The translations under genes and the position numbers were made by a program. A stretch of DNA of 43,721 nt from an uncultured Lentisphaerota bacterium (GTDB lineage Bacteria; Verrucomicrobiota; Kiritimatiellia; RFP12; UBA1067): contig ONRL01000001.1 in the NCBI GenBank assembly GCA_900320225.1, positions 65,325 through 109,045 on the forward strand, in the 5' to 3' direction. Shown piece by piece: positions 31,646 through 38,611 of this stretch. The notes beneath the pieces are model-generated. The model made no database searches. It saw only the letters and a list, made by a program, of their open reading frames with translations, and was not told the DNA's origin. Every line of letters begins with the position of its first letter. Position 1 is the first letter of the stretch.

Positions 31646-32431
31646 TTAATCATCAGAGTCGGATGAATCATCAGAATCGGAATCAATTACGCGACCAGTC
31701 CAACGGTCGACTGTAACTGCCCATTTGGGATGAGAAGTATAGCGAGTAGCAAGACAGTAAATGATAACAGACACAAGAATAATCAGAGAAAAGAATACTA
31801 GTTGATTGTCGTGAATCCACGAGAAGAATCGCGAGCGGGAAGAAGGAGGTGGTAAAGGCGGAATGGATTGCACATTAGAAGAGGGAAATCTAGAAGCTGG
31901 TGGCGAAGAACGAAAAGAGTTAAAAGAATGTTTGGGTTTGGAATCGGATTTAAAAAAGGTATCGTAAAGGTAGAAGAAAATGCCAAGGGGGCAAAGAATA
32001 AAGACTGGCCAAAAGTACCATTCAAATGTGAACTTGGCGCGCTCAAGAACATTCTGCTTTGGATTAAGGGGATTATAGAATACTTGGACGGGAAAGTTGT
32101 CATATTCTGGCAATTGACGTTTGCCGCCTGGAATCCACCGTGGTGAGGCTTTAGAATTGAAATGGGCTTTACCAGTGTATGTATCATCACCAAGTTGAAA
32201 TTCATAAGAAACATCAATAGAAGTTTGATTGACATTACGCCGAGCCGGTCCAGAAGGCGTTACAGTAAAATCTGATTCATTCCAGGAGGTAATCTTTCCC
32301 TCAACGGAAGGCCAGGAAGCATGTTTCTTCTCAAGTCGATATTGATGAATGCAAGTAGCAATCGAAAAGACGAGCAAGCCAAAGGCAATAAGACAAGACA
32401 AGCCATTAGAAAAGGTTTCGCGGTGGTTCAT
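31646..32431 (-). CDS. DUF3592-type membrane protein, AT-rich cargo
   Basis: 261 residues with AAAGGA upstream of the ATG. Three membrane helices: about 12-29 (LSCLIAFGLLVFSIATCI), 135-157 (FEWYFWPVFILCPLGIFFYL) and 209-230 (NQLVFFSLIILVSVIIYCLA). Between the first two is an exposed beta domain with SWPSVEGKIT near its start and FPVQVFYNPLNPKQNVLERA at its end, the hallmark of DUF3592 proteins. A Ser/Pro-rich loop and a striking acidic Ser-Asp tail (DSDSDDSSDSDD) follow. The gene is far more AT-rich than the phage around it and lies in line with the repressor, so it is probably expressed in the lysogen. Role unknown; phage exclusion or lysogenic conversion is inferred. Confidence 0.8.
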   Translation of the reverse strand: MNHRETFSNGLSCLIAFGLLVFSIATCIHQYRLEKKHASWPSVEGKITSWNESDFTVTPSGPARRNVNQTSIDVSYEFQLGDDTYTGKAHFNSKASPRWIPGGKRQLPEYDNFPVQVFYNPLNPKQNVLERAKFTFEWYFWPVFILCPLGIFFYLYDTFFKSDSKPKHSFNSFRSSPPASRFPSSNVQSIPPLPPPSSRSRFFSWIHDNQLVFFSLIILVSVIIYCLATRYTSHPKWAVTVDRWTGRVIDSDSDDSSDSDD

Positions 32432-32455
32432 TGAATAATCCTTTGCGATTAGAAG

Positions 32456-33004
32456 TTAGTCGGATTGGAGTAAATCTTCATCAGAAGGATTGACGGAACC
32501 ACCATCAATAAGATTGATAGGATGCAGGGGATGCAAAGATTCTTTGTCAATTTGTTTCTTTACACGATTGATATCCAAACGAATACCAATAGCTAAAAAG
32601 CGCGCACCAGCAGGACGAGGAAGGGCCGAATAAGGGGAATCCTCAAGAGAAAAAGAATCGTCAAAGTGCTTCTCAAAACAATGAGCAATGCGGCGATCGT
32701 AATCAAGGCGCAATTGTAATAGAGCACGGTTACGTTCACGGAGCAAGTCGCAGACGTCACCAAATTTTGTTTCACAATAATCGGCAAGATTAGTAGCCAA
32801 CTGCTTAGCATTACGAGAAGTGGAAGAAGATGAAGTTTTTGCAGAACAACCATCATGAAAATACGAGACAAGAACACCGAGAGCAAGGCAAACTACGCAA
32901 GAAATGGCGCAACCAATTTTGTCATTGTCAAGGAGATTACTCACGGGAAAGTACTCACGCAGTTTTGGTAGCAGACGAGCCACCAGTTTTGACAGGATGT
33001 ACAT
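32456..33004 (-). CDS. Single-span membrane protein downstream of repressor
   Basis: 182 residues from ATG at 33004, preceded by a GGGGGG run; the start lies inside the end of the repressor gene (about 50 bases of overlap). One membrane helix at about 30-48 (IGCAISCVVCLALGVLVSYF) with a basic flank before it (KLVARLLPKLREYF), then a 130-residue soluble part with a helical segment (NLADYCETKFGDVCDLLRER). AT-rich like the next gene and unlike the phage. No family recognised. The pair recalls the rexB/rexA arrangement after lambda cI only in layout. Confidence 0.75.
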   Translation of the reverse strand: MYILSKLVARLLPKLREYFPVSNLLDNDKIGCAISCVVCLALGVLVSYFHDGCSAKTSSSSTSRNAKQLATNLADYCETKFGDVCDLLRERNRALLQLRLDYDRRIAHCFEKHFDDSFSLEDSPYSALPRPAGARFLAIGIRLDINRVKKQIDKESLHPLHPINLIDGGSVNPSDEDLLQSD

Positions 33005-33311
33005 GGTGCCCCCCGACAAGGGCAAGGGCCTTTTGAAGAGCATCATTAGCAACTTCAAGGTCGTGGCATTTTCGCTGCAAGGCGTCGCTCACCGAGCCGG
33101 TACCGGGCGCACGCTCATCGGAAAGGCCGAGGAGCCAGTCGGCAGAAACACCAAGTTTAGTGCAAATAGAAATTACGGCATCAATAGTGGGACGGCGCTG
33201 GTAAAGAAGCCAATTGGTATAAGTGTTCAAGGGAATATCAAGCAACGCAGCGAACTCCTTTTGGGTTCGCTCGCCTTGAAGCTCCTTAAGGTGCTCTACA
33301 ACTTTTTTCAT
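32955..33311 (-). CDS. XRE-family repressor
   Basis: 118 residues from ATG at 33311 (MKKVVEHLKELQGERTQKEF). The helix-turn-helix spans about 15-60: TQKEFAALLDIPLNTYTNWL, then RRPTIDAVISICTKLGVSAD followed by WLLGLSDE, a classic XRE ending. A short helix (HDLEVANDALQKALALV) may dimerise. It lacks a LexA-like protease domain, so induction must not rely on self-cleavage. It faces two operator-like elements just upstream and lies opposite the plus-strand promoter at 33330. It probably maintains lysogeny. Confidence 0.85.
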   Translation of the reverse strand: MKKVVEHLKELQGERTQKEFAALLDIPLNTYTNWLLYQRRPTIDAVISICTKLGVSADWLLGLSDERAPGTGSVSDALQRKCHDLEVANDALQKALALVGGHHVHPVKTGGSSATKTA

Positions 33312-33329
33312 AAAACATTCACTTTCGTG

Positions 33330-33358
33330 TTGCGCATACACCCAGAAAGGTGTATACT
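33330..33358 (+). promoter_or_regulatory. Plus-strand sigma70-like promoter with embedded operator
   Basis: TTGCGC (33330-33335) and TATACT (33353-33358) are 17 bases apart. The spacer is filled by a perfect inverted repeat, ATACACC-N6-GGTGTAT (33336-33355), overlapping the -10. This is just upstream of the repressor gene in the divergent direction. A protein bound to the repeat would block the promoter. Confidence 0.6.
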
Positions 33359-33361
33359 GTC

Positions 33362-33381
33362 CGCGTCTCTGTAAGACAGAA
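33362..33381. promoter_or_regulatory. Operator-like 20-mer upstream of repressor
   Basis: CGCGTCTCTGTAAGACAGAA, the exact reverse complement of the site at 31607-31626. It starts four bases after the -10 of the plus-strand promoter, at the expected transcription start. Confidence 0.6.
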
Positions 33382-33469
33382 TGCAACCCTTGAATTTTCC
33401 TTTGTTTTTTACATCTGCTGCCATTATTTGCTGTCATTTTTGTCAACTACCCACCCCGTCCGCTAAACC

Positions 33470-33500
33470 TTGCGCAACTCCGTCCAATTTGTGATATACT
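33470..33500 (+). promoter_or_regulatory. Probable hicBA promoter
   Basis: TTGCGC (33470-33475) and TATACT (33495-33500), the same two hexamers as the promoter at 33330, but with a 19-base spacer. It lies 25 bases before the hicB start, with AAAGGAAAA as the ribosome site. Confidence 0.5.
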
Positions 33501-33525
33501 ATTTGCCGCGAAAGGAAAACTGTCT

Positions 33526-33756
33526 ATGGGCAATCTTCAAGCCATCATCCATAAATGCCGAGCACCTGAAACTGGTTACTGGGCCGAAGTCCCTTCTCTC
33601 CCTGGTTGCGTCACCCAGGGCGAAACGCTCGAAGAAGTTCGCGCCATGATTCAAGATGCCGTTCACGCCTGGTTCACCTGCGCATGGGAACTCGCCATGC
33701 GTGGCCGCAAAAAGCGCCTTGCGAAAACCGACATCATGGAGCCTGTTTTCGCATGA
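33526..33756 (+). CDS. hicB: HicB-type antitoxin
   Basis: 76 residues. The segment GYWAEVPSLPGCVTQGETLE followed by EVRAMIQDAVHAWF is the partial RNase H fold of HicB antitoxins. The C-terminus is short and lacks an obvious ribbon-helix-helix or HTH DNA-binding domain, so this is a minimal form. It precedes the toxin gene and overlaps it as ATGA, the reverse of the more common hicA-hicB order. It is the only rightward operon of the prophage and lies between integrase and repressor, where it may stabilise the prophage. Confidence 0.9.
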   Translation: MGNLQAIIHKCRAPETGYWAEVPSLPGCVTQGETLEEVRAMIQDAVHAWFTCAWELAMRGRKKRLAKTDIMEPVFA

Positions 33757-33962
33757 AGGCTAAACCTTATTGGCGTGTCGTCGAAGTCTTGAAGGCATAC
33801 GGTTTTGTCTACATTCGTTCCGTTGGATCCCATCGGCAATTTCACAAGCCCGGCCTTGTAATGATCGTCACCGTTCCCTTTCATGGACGCAACTGCATGA
33901 TCAAGACCGGCATTCTCAAAAGCATTGCTCGTCAATCCGGCATCCCAGATTCCGCTTTCTGA
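33753..33962 (+). CDS. hicA: HicA-type mRNA interferase toxin
   Basis: 69 residues. VVEVLKAYGFVYIRSVGSHR followed by QFHKPG carries the catalytic-type His in GSHRQF, and VPFHGRNCMIKTGILKSIAR matches the second half of HicA, a small dsRNA-binding-fold ribonuclease. Slightly longer spacing than the shortest HicA proteins but complete. The antitoxin gene precedes and overlaps it. Confidence 0.9.
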   Translation: MKAKPYWRVVEVLKAYGFVYIRSVGSHRQFHKPGLVMIVTVPFHGRNCMIKTGILKSIARQSGIPDSAF

Positions 33963-33989
33963 TTTTCATCTTTCCCCACAAATGAAAAC

Positions 33990-34013
33990 GGGCGCGGGAT
34001 TTCTCTCGCGCCC
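33990..34013. terminator. Terminator between hicA and integrase
   Basis: A 7-bp stem GGGCGCG/CGCGCCC with a 10-base loop. Read on the minus strand it is followed by GTTTTCATTTG, so it can end the integrase transcript; it may also stop hicBA. A second, weaker hairpin GCACGG/CCGTGC (34019-34037) lies 5 bases away. Confidence 0.6.
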
Positions 34014-34075
34014 ATCTTGCACGGGGTCAGGCCGTGCGCCGGGAAGTTTACCAAATCCCCTTCCGCGCCGCAATC

Positions 34076-35212
34076 CTAAATCAGATCCTCCGCGCGCACT
34101 GCCTCCGGCGCCATGTCCGCCACGTCCGCGTAGTAGTAGCTCAGCGTCCTGATGTCGTCGCCGCTCAGCGCGCTCGCGCGCTCCGCCCCGAACTTTCTGT
34201 ACTCCGCGTCGATCCGCATCTTCCGCAGCTCATACGCGGCCTTCTCGATTCCTTCGAATTCCTTCACCTTTTCACGCAGCATCCTGTTAAGCCGCGTGAA
34301 CGTCCACGCGCCGGCCGGCACGAGCTTTCCGTCCTCGCTCGCGATCGACTTCCGAGCCTCCTCTATTTTCGCCCACACCTCGCCGTGGATCGGCCACATC
34401 ACGTTTCGCCCGCTGCTCGATGCCGTCTTGTGCGGCGTGTAGGCCAGGTACATCTGCTCGCCCCTCCTCACGAAACACGTTCCCTCCGCCGCCACCACGT
34501 CTCCGTTTCTCATCGCGAACTGAAACATCATCGTCGCCGCGAGCCAGTACCGCTTGTCCTCGAGATCCCATAGTCCTGCGTACCATTTCTTCACCGCCTC
34601 CCGCGTCTCGTCCTTCAGACGCTGGTAGCGTCCCGGCTTGTGGTTCTTGATCGCCGGGATCTTGATCTTCTCCACGCAATATCCCTCGCGCTCGTAGTAG
34701 CGCAGCGCCCACGACGCCGTGACCGACTGTACCCCGCTCACGTACGTCCATGCGCTCACGCGCTCCTTCCCCTTTCCGATCAGCTGCACGAAATAGTTCT
34801 CCAGCTCTTCCGATGTCATGTCCGTGTACGGGCTCTCCCATCCAATCCCGCATCCCTCGACCGCATACCTGAAGTGCTTCAGCGCGTTCTGGATCGTCCT
34901 GTCCTGCGGCGTTCCCCCGTTCTTGAGCTGCTCCTGCCTCGCCGCCACTTCGTACATTTTCGCGAGCTGGCGACATGTCGGCACTTTCTTCTCCTGGCTT
35001 GCGCCCTCGGCCGCCTCGTTCTGACGCGACAGCACCCAGTTCGCGTATTCACGCCGTAGCTCTTTCGTCGGGCGCTCCCGCGCGTCCAGCGCCTGCGCGC
35101 CCTGCAGATTCGCCTTGCGCATCTGGCGCTTGCCATCGACCATTACGCGAAAGAACACGCTGCCGTCGCAGAGATAGATGCCCTTCGCGAGCTTCTTCTG
35201 TTTTCTTGCCAT
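34076..35212 (-). CDS. int: Tyrosine recombinase (integrase), divergent
   Basis: 378 residues. The first catalytic Arg lies in FQFAMRNGDVVAAEG; a Lys-bearing hairpin follows in LAYTPHKTASSSGR. The second block, which is usually H-x-L-R, reads YELRKMRIDAEYRK, so the His is replaced by Tyr while the Arg remains. The conserved His/Trp box is replaced by SALSGDDIRTLSYYYADV, where one Tyr is the probable nucleophile. The N-terminal 170 residues form an arm-type and core-binding region (EQLKNGGTPQDRTIQNALKH). It catalyses phage integration and excision. It sits next to the chromosome boundary. Confidence 0.85.
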   Translation of the reverse strand: MARKQKKLAKGIYLCDGSVFFRVMVDGKRQMRKANLQGAQALDARERPTKELRREYANWVLSRQNEAAEGASQEKKVPTCRQLAKMYEVAARQEQLKNGGTPQDRTIQNALKHFRYAVEGCGIGWESPYTDMTSEELENYFVQLIGKGKERVSAWTYVSGVQSVTASWALRYYEREGYCVEKIKIPAIKNHKPGRYQRLKDETREAVKKWYAGLWDLEDKRYWLAATMMFQFAMRNGDVVAAEGTCFVRRGEQMYLAYTPHKTASSSGRNVMWPIHGEVWAKIEEARKSIASEDGKLVPAGAWTFTRLNRMLREKVKEFEGIEKAAYELRKMRIDAEYRKFGAERASALSGDDIRTLSYYYADVADMAPEAVRAEDLI

Positions 35213-35305
35213 GTTGACACCTGACCTGTCTCGTTGACAATTCTGTTGCCACTTTACGTCACACTCTAGCCCAGTTAAGCGGAGTTTGGCGGAAAGTTTG
35301 TCAAC
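35213..35305. repeat. GTTGACA repeats upstream of integrase
   Basis: GTTGACA occurs at 35213-35219 and 35233-35239 in direct orientation, 20 bp apart (two helical turns), and once inverted as TGTCAAC at 35299-35305. They lie between the integrase start and the chromosomal side. They may be arm-type integrase sites or an operator for the integrase gene. The inverted copy also resembles a -35 box for int. Confidence 0.45.
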
Positions 35306-35362
35306 AGTTTATCACACCTTTCAGGCGTAGTCAATGGCCTTTTCACCCAAAAACACACAAAA

Positions 35363-35401
35363 GCAGAGGTTGGATTGCGCTTTCGCGCGCTCCACCTCTG
35401 C
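35363..35401 (-). terminator. Strong intrinsic terminator at the prophage/chromosome side
   Basis: A long stem, GCAGAGGT/ACCTCTGC then GGA/TCC then GCGC/GCGC (15 pairs with two small bulges), loop TTTCGC. On the minus strand it is followed by TTTTGTGTGTTTTT. It lies about 65 bases after the stop of the surface-repeat gene and ends its transcript. Confidence 0.8.
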
Positions 35402-35410
35402 TCTGTTGCT

Positions 35411-35437
35411 TGCTCTATCCAGTTGAGCTACAGTCGC
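35411..35437 (-). other. tRNA 5'-half-like fragment (candidate att remnant)
   Basis: On the minus strand, GCGACTG-TA-GCTC-N9-GAGCA matches the acceptor 5' strand and D arm of an Arg-type tRNA. No anticodon arm, T arm or complementary 3' acceptor follows, so it is not a whole tRNA. It may be what remains of a tRNA used as an attachment site, or chance. Confidence 0.3.
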
Positions 35438-35464
35438 ATTGCTGCGACCCTGAGGCCATTAAGG

Positions 35465-36205
35465 TCAATCGCCGATGGGGAAGTAGCAGTTGAAGATCGG
35501 CAGGAAAGGAACCTGATTGTCCATGATCAAGTTCACGAGGCCGATCTGGAAGCCGGCCGAGCAGGTGGCGGCGTAGTTGACGATACCGATCTGCGCGCCG
35601 CGGAGCTCGTCCGTCATGTTGCAGATGCCGACCGTCTGGAAGCCGTGCACACGGCGGGCGAAGTTCGCGCCGAGCGCGACCTGCCAGCCCCACATGTCCT
35701 CGCGCACCGCACTGCCGAGGCCCGCGACGGAGAGGCCGTAGAGGGAGGTGTCGGTCATCGACGCGAGGAGGTCGGCACGAAGGCCGAGGAACTCGCGGTT
35801 CATGCCGAACGCGTCAACCGTGAGACCGTAGGCCGTGCGGTTGCATGCCGTGCCGACGGCCACCTGCGCGCCAATCGCGTCGCGGTTCGCGTAGCAGAAG
35901 CCAAGCGCCGCCTGAAGGCCAATCATGTCGAGACGCGCCGTGCTGCCCACGGCCGCCGCCTCAAGACCATACATCTTGTTGCAGTCGCTGTACGCCAAGT
36001 TGGCGTTCAGGCCGTACACGTCCCAGTCGAAATCCCACGGAAGGGAAATCGGCGTGGCGAGACCAATCATCAACACCGTGTAGCCATAGCTCTTCGGGTC
36101 CGGCGCACCGGCAAACTCACGCTCCTGTTCCTGCGCAAGGACAGGCTGAGCGGCCAGCGCGGCGAGCGCGCCTGCAAACAGACCACACTTCACGATACGG
36201 TTCAT
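35465..36205 (-). CDS. Exported surface-repeat protein (LA_2272-like)
   Basis: 246 residues with AGGAG seven bases before the ATG. Signal peptide MNRIVKCGLFAGALAALAAQ ends about residue 25. The rest is a string of short strands of the form (Y/L/W)G(L/F/W)Q..(G/A), e.g. KMYGLEAAAVGS, DMIGLQAALGFC, EFLGLRADLLAS, DMWGWQVALGAN and HGFQTVGICNM, ending in GAQIGIVNYAATCSAGFQIG and a terminal aromatic residue. This is the pattern of surface repeat proteins known as the LA_2272 type, probably a small beta solenoid or barrel at the cell surface. It has its own promoter and terminator. It is taken as chromosomal, but a phage moron cannot be excluded. Confidence 0.75.
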   Translation of the reverse strand: MNRIVKCGLFAGALAALAAQPVLAQEQEREFAGAPDPKSYGYTVLMIGLATPISLPWDFDWDVYGLNANLAYSDCNKMYGLEAAAVGSTARLDMIGLQAALGFCYANRDAIGAQVAVGTACNRTAYGLTVDAFGMNREFLGLRADLLASMTDTSLYGLSVAGLGSAVREDMWGWQVALGANFARRVHGFQTVGICNMTDELRGAQIGIVNYAATCSAGFQIGLVNLIMDNQVPFLPIFNCYFPIGD

Positions 36206-36248
36206 CTTCTAGCTCCTTATTGATTTCTGAAATCGGTAAGACGGCATT

Positions 36249-36277
36249 ATGATACCGAATATCCGCCGCTTAGTCAA
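36249..36277 (-). promoter_or_regulatory. Promoter of the surface-repeat gene
   Basis: On the minus strand TTGACT (36277-36272) and TATCAT (36254-36249) are separated by exactly 17 bases, 44 bases before the ATG. A CCCCATATTGGGG hairpin just upstream may end the alpha-mannosidase transcript. Confidence 0.7.
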
Positions 36278-36315
36278 TCCCCCAATATGGGGAATTTCAA
36301 GTCACCTCCAAACGA

Positions 36316-38493
36316 TCACGGCAAAGCTCCAAACTGAAACGTGCCGCCCTTCAGCAGATCCGCACGGCGGATACGCGGCACAGGAGCCGCGGGAAAGCGG
36401 CGAGACTCGGCCCCCGGCGCCCGGATTTCCAGCGCGCGGCCATTCGGCAGCGCCACGTCGATGCGGTCGAACAACGGCACGCCCGTGGCGTACTCACCAG
36501 ACCCGGGGCACACGGGGTAGAGCCCCATCGAGCTCCACACGAACCACGCCGAAGTCTGGCCGTTGTCCTCGTCGCCACAGTAGCCGTCCGGCGTGGGCGC
36601 GTAGAGGCGGTCCATCACGTCGCGCGCATGGCGTCCCGCCTTCTCCGGCGCGTCCGTCCAGTCGTAGAGGTAGATCATGTGCTGGATGGGCTGGTTGCCG
36701 TGCGCGTACTGGCCGAAGCCCATGACCTGCATCTCGCGCATCTCGTGGATCACGGTGTGGTAGTACGTGGACGTGAACTTCGGCGGAAGCGTGAAGATCT
36801 CGTCGAGCCGACGCTCGAACTCCTTCCGCCCGCCCATCGCCGCGCAGAGTCCCCCGACGTCGTGGAACACACTCCACGTGTAGTGGAGCGCGCAGCCCTC
36901 CGTGAAGTCGCCGCCCCACGCGAACGGATCGAAGTCCGCGTTGAACGAACCGTCCGCGTTGCGCCCCGCCGCGATACGGCGCGTGGAGTCAAACACGTTG
37001 CGCCAGTTGCGCGCGCGCGTTGCGTAGAGGTCGACCTCCTCCTGCGGACGCCCAATCGCCCGCGCGAGCGCGGCGATGCACCAGTCGTCGTAGGCATACT
37101 CAAGCGTGCGCGCCGCGGACTCCTTGATGCCCACGTCGCGCGGCACGTAGCCCTTCGCGTTGTAGTGCTCCACGCCGAGGCGCCCGATGGACTTCATCGT
37201 CGGATGCGCGTTGTTCGCACCGTGCACGAGCGCGCGGTAAAGTTCGTTGATGTCAAAGCCGCCGCGCACGCCGTCCAGCCACGCGCCCGCCACCACGCTC
37301 GCGGAGTTGTTGCCCACCATGCAGTCGACGAGACCGGGACTCGACCACTCGGGCAGCCAGCCGCTCTCCTTCCAGCAGTTCTCAAGACCCGCCATCATCT
37401 GCGCGCTCATCTCGGGATAGAGGAAGTTGAGGAGCGGATACAGCGCGCGGAACGTGTCCCAGAATCCCGTGCCGCCGAAGTAGGGTCCCGGGCGCACGTC
37501 GCCCGCCTCCGGACTGAAGTGCACCATCGCGCCGCCCGCGTCCGTCTCGCCGAGCGAACGCGGGAAGAGCAACGCGCGGTAGAGGCACGTGTAGAACACG
37601 CGGAGCCTGTCGACGGAATCCGACTGCACGCGCACGCGCCCGAGCAGACGGTTCCATTCGGCGCGCGCCGACGCGACCACGGCGTCAAGCCCGCCATCAG
37701 CCTCCGCAAGACTACGCACGGCAAAGTCATCCGAAATGAGCGACGTGCCCACACGCAACTCCACCGGCGCACGCGCGGACATCGGCGCGAAGCGCACCCA
37801 GAGCGCGCCGTCGGGGAGGCGCTCCGCCGCAGTGGCCGCGCGATCAAGTTCGAGCACAAATCGCTGCACGAGGTTCGTGCCCGTTTTCTTCGGCTGCGTG
37901 TAGCCGCGCGTCCAGCCCGTCACGCGCAGACCGTCCGAGGAAAGCGCGGCGTCGCCAATGCCGAAGGTGTCCACCACGAAGCCGGGCGCGTCCGACGCCG
38001 GGTAATCAAAGCGGAACGCGGCGCCGTGCGCGGTGGGCGCGAGCGCGGCCGTGACGTCGAACTCGGCGAGGTACACGCGGTAGAGCGCGGGCGTCATCGT
38101 CTCGGCTTTGTGCGAGAACCAGCTCGCGCGCGCGGCGGCGTTCGTGCCGGGACGTCCCACGAGCGGCAGGATCGACCACGCGCCCCAGTCGCCAATCCAC
38201 GGACTCGGCTGGTGCGTGTGGCGCAAGCCGTAGATGCGCGTGTGCGTGTAGTCGTAGAACCAGCGCGCACGGCCGTCGGACACGGTCTGCGGCGTCCACA
38301 GCCCCGCGCCCCAGGGACGCGCGATGGCGGGATAGAGGTTGCCCGTGGAGAGCGCGTGCGTGTTGACCGTGCCCATCTCCGGCAACACATAACGCGCCCA
38401 GTCGCTTTTTTCCGCAACGGGAGGGACAAGCTCCTGCGCGTCCGCAACCAACACAACACATGCAATTGCAAAAAACCAACAAGCTTTCTTCAT
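36316..38493 (-). CDS. GH92 alpha-mannosidase, exported
   Basis: 725 residues. Signal peptide MKKACWFFAIACVVLVADA. The N-terminal beta domain carries GLRHTHQPSPWIGDWGAW; the (alpha/alpha)6 domain has GGTGFWDTFRALYPLLNFLY, SGWLPEWSSPG and the signature GDEDNGQTSAWFVWSSMGLY at about 640-659 followed by PVCPGSGEYATGVPLFD. GH92 enzymes are calcium-dependent exo-alpha-mannosidases that trim N-glycans and related mannans. The Glu usually in a WTEGDA-like segment is in DFTEGCALHYTW. The export signal and carbohydrate-active neighbours suggest glycan foraging. Confidence 0.95.
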   Translation of the reverse strand: MKKACWFFAIACVVLVADAQELVPPVAEKSDWARYVLPEMGTVNTHALSTGNLYPAIARPWGAGLWTPQTVSDGRARWFYDYTHTRIYGLRHTHQPSPWIGDWGAWSILPLVGRPGTNAAARASWFSHKAETMTPALYRVYLAEFDVTAALAPTAHGAAFRFDYPASDAPGFVVDTFGIGDAALSSDGLRVTGWTRGYTQPKKTGTNLVQRFVLELDRAATAAERLPDGALWVRFAPMSARAPVELRVGTSLISDDFAVRSLAEADGGLDAVVASARAEWNRLLGRVRVQSDSVDRLRVFYTCLYRALLFPRSLGETDAGGAMVHFSPEAGDVRPGPYFGGTGFWDTFRALYPLLNFLYPEMSAQMMAGLENCWKESGWLPEWSSPGLVDCMVGNNSASVVAGAWLDGVRGGFDINELYRALVHGANNAHPTMKSIGRLGVEHYNAKGYVPRDVGIKESAARTLEYAYDDWCIAALARAIGRPQEEVDLYATRARNWRNVFDSTRRIAAGRNADGSFNADFDPFAWGGDFTEGCALHYTWSVFHDVGGLCAAMGGRKEFERRLDEIFTLPPKFTSTYYHTVIHEMREMQVMGFGQYAHGNQPIQHMIYLYDWTDAPEKAGRHARDVMDRLYAPTPDGYCGDEDNGQTSAWFVWSSMGLYPVCPGSGEYATGVPLFDRIDVALPNGRALEIRAPGAESRRFPAAPVPRIRRADLLKGGTFQFGALP

Positions 38494-38517
38494 CGTGGAA
38501 TATCCTTTCTCATCTCA

Positions 38518-38575
38518 CGATGTAGCAAGGGCGCCCTCGCCCTTGCAGCAAGGCCGAGGCGGCCTTGCCACATCG
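38518..38575. repeat. 58-base double-hairpin REP-like element
   Basis: Between the mannosidase gene and the Doc-like gene. Two perfect 9-bp hairpins, GCAAGGGCG-CCCT-CGCCCTTGC (38525-38546) and GCAAGGCCG-AGG-CGGCCTTGC (38548-38568), are enclosed by the outer arms CGATGT and ACATCG (38518-38523 and 38570-38575). Folded, it gives a three-way junction. No T tract. Resembles REP/BIME elements. Confidence 0.75.
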
Positions 38576-38611
38576 TTCGTATCGGGTTTTGATCTATGCG
38601 CTTTCATAACG

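Noticed and set aside
35401-35462. A complete tRNA gene next to the prophage boundary
   Set aside because: Only the acceptor 5' strand and D arm match; no anticodon stem pairs and the 3' acceptor is missing.
36285-36300. Intrinsic terminator after the mannosidase gene
   Set aside because: The CCCCATATTGGGG hairpin is short and has no T tract; noted only alongside the neighbouring promoter.
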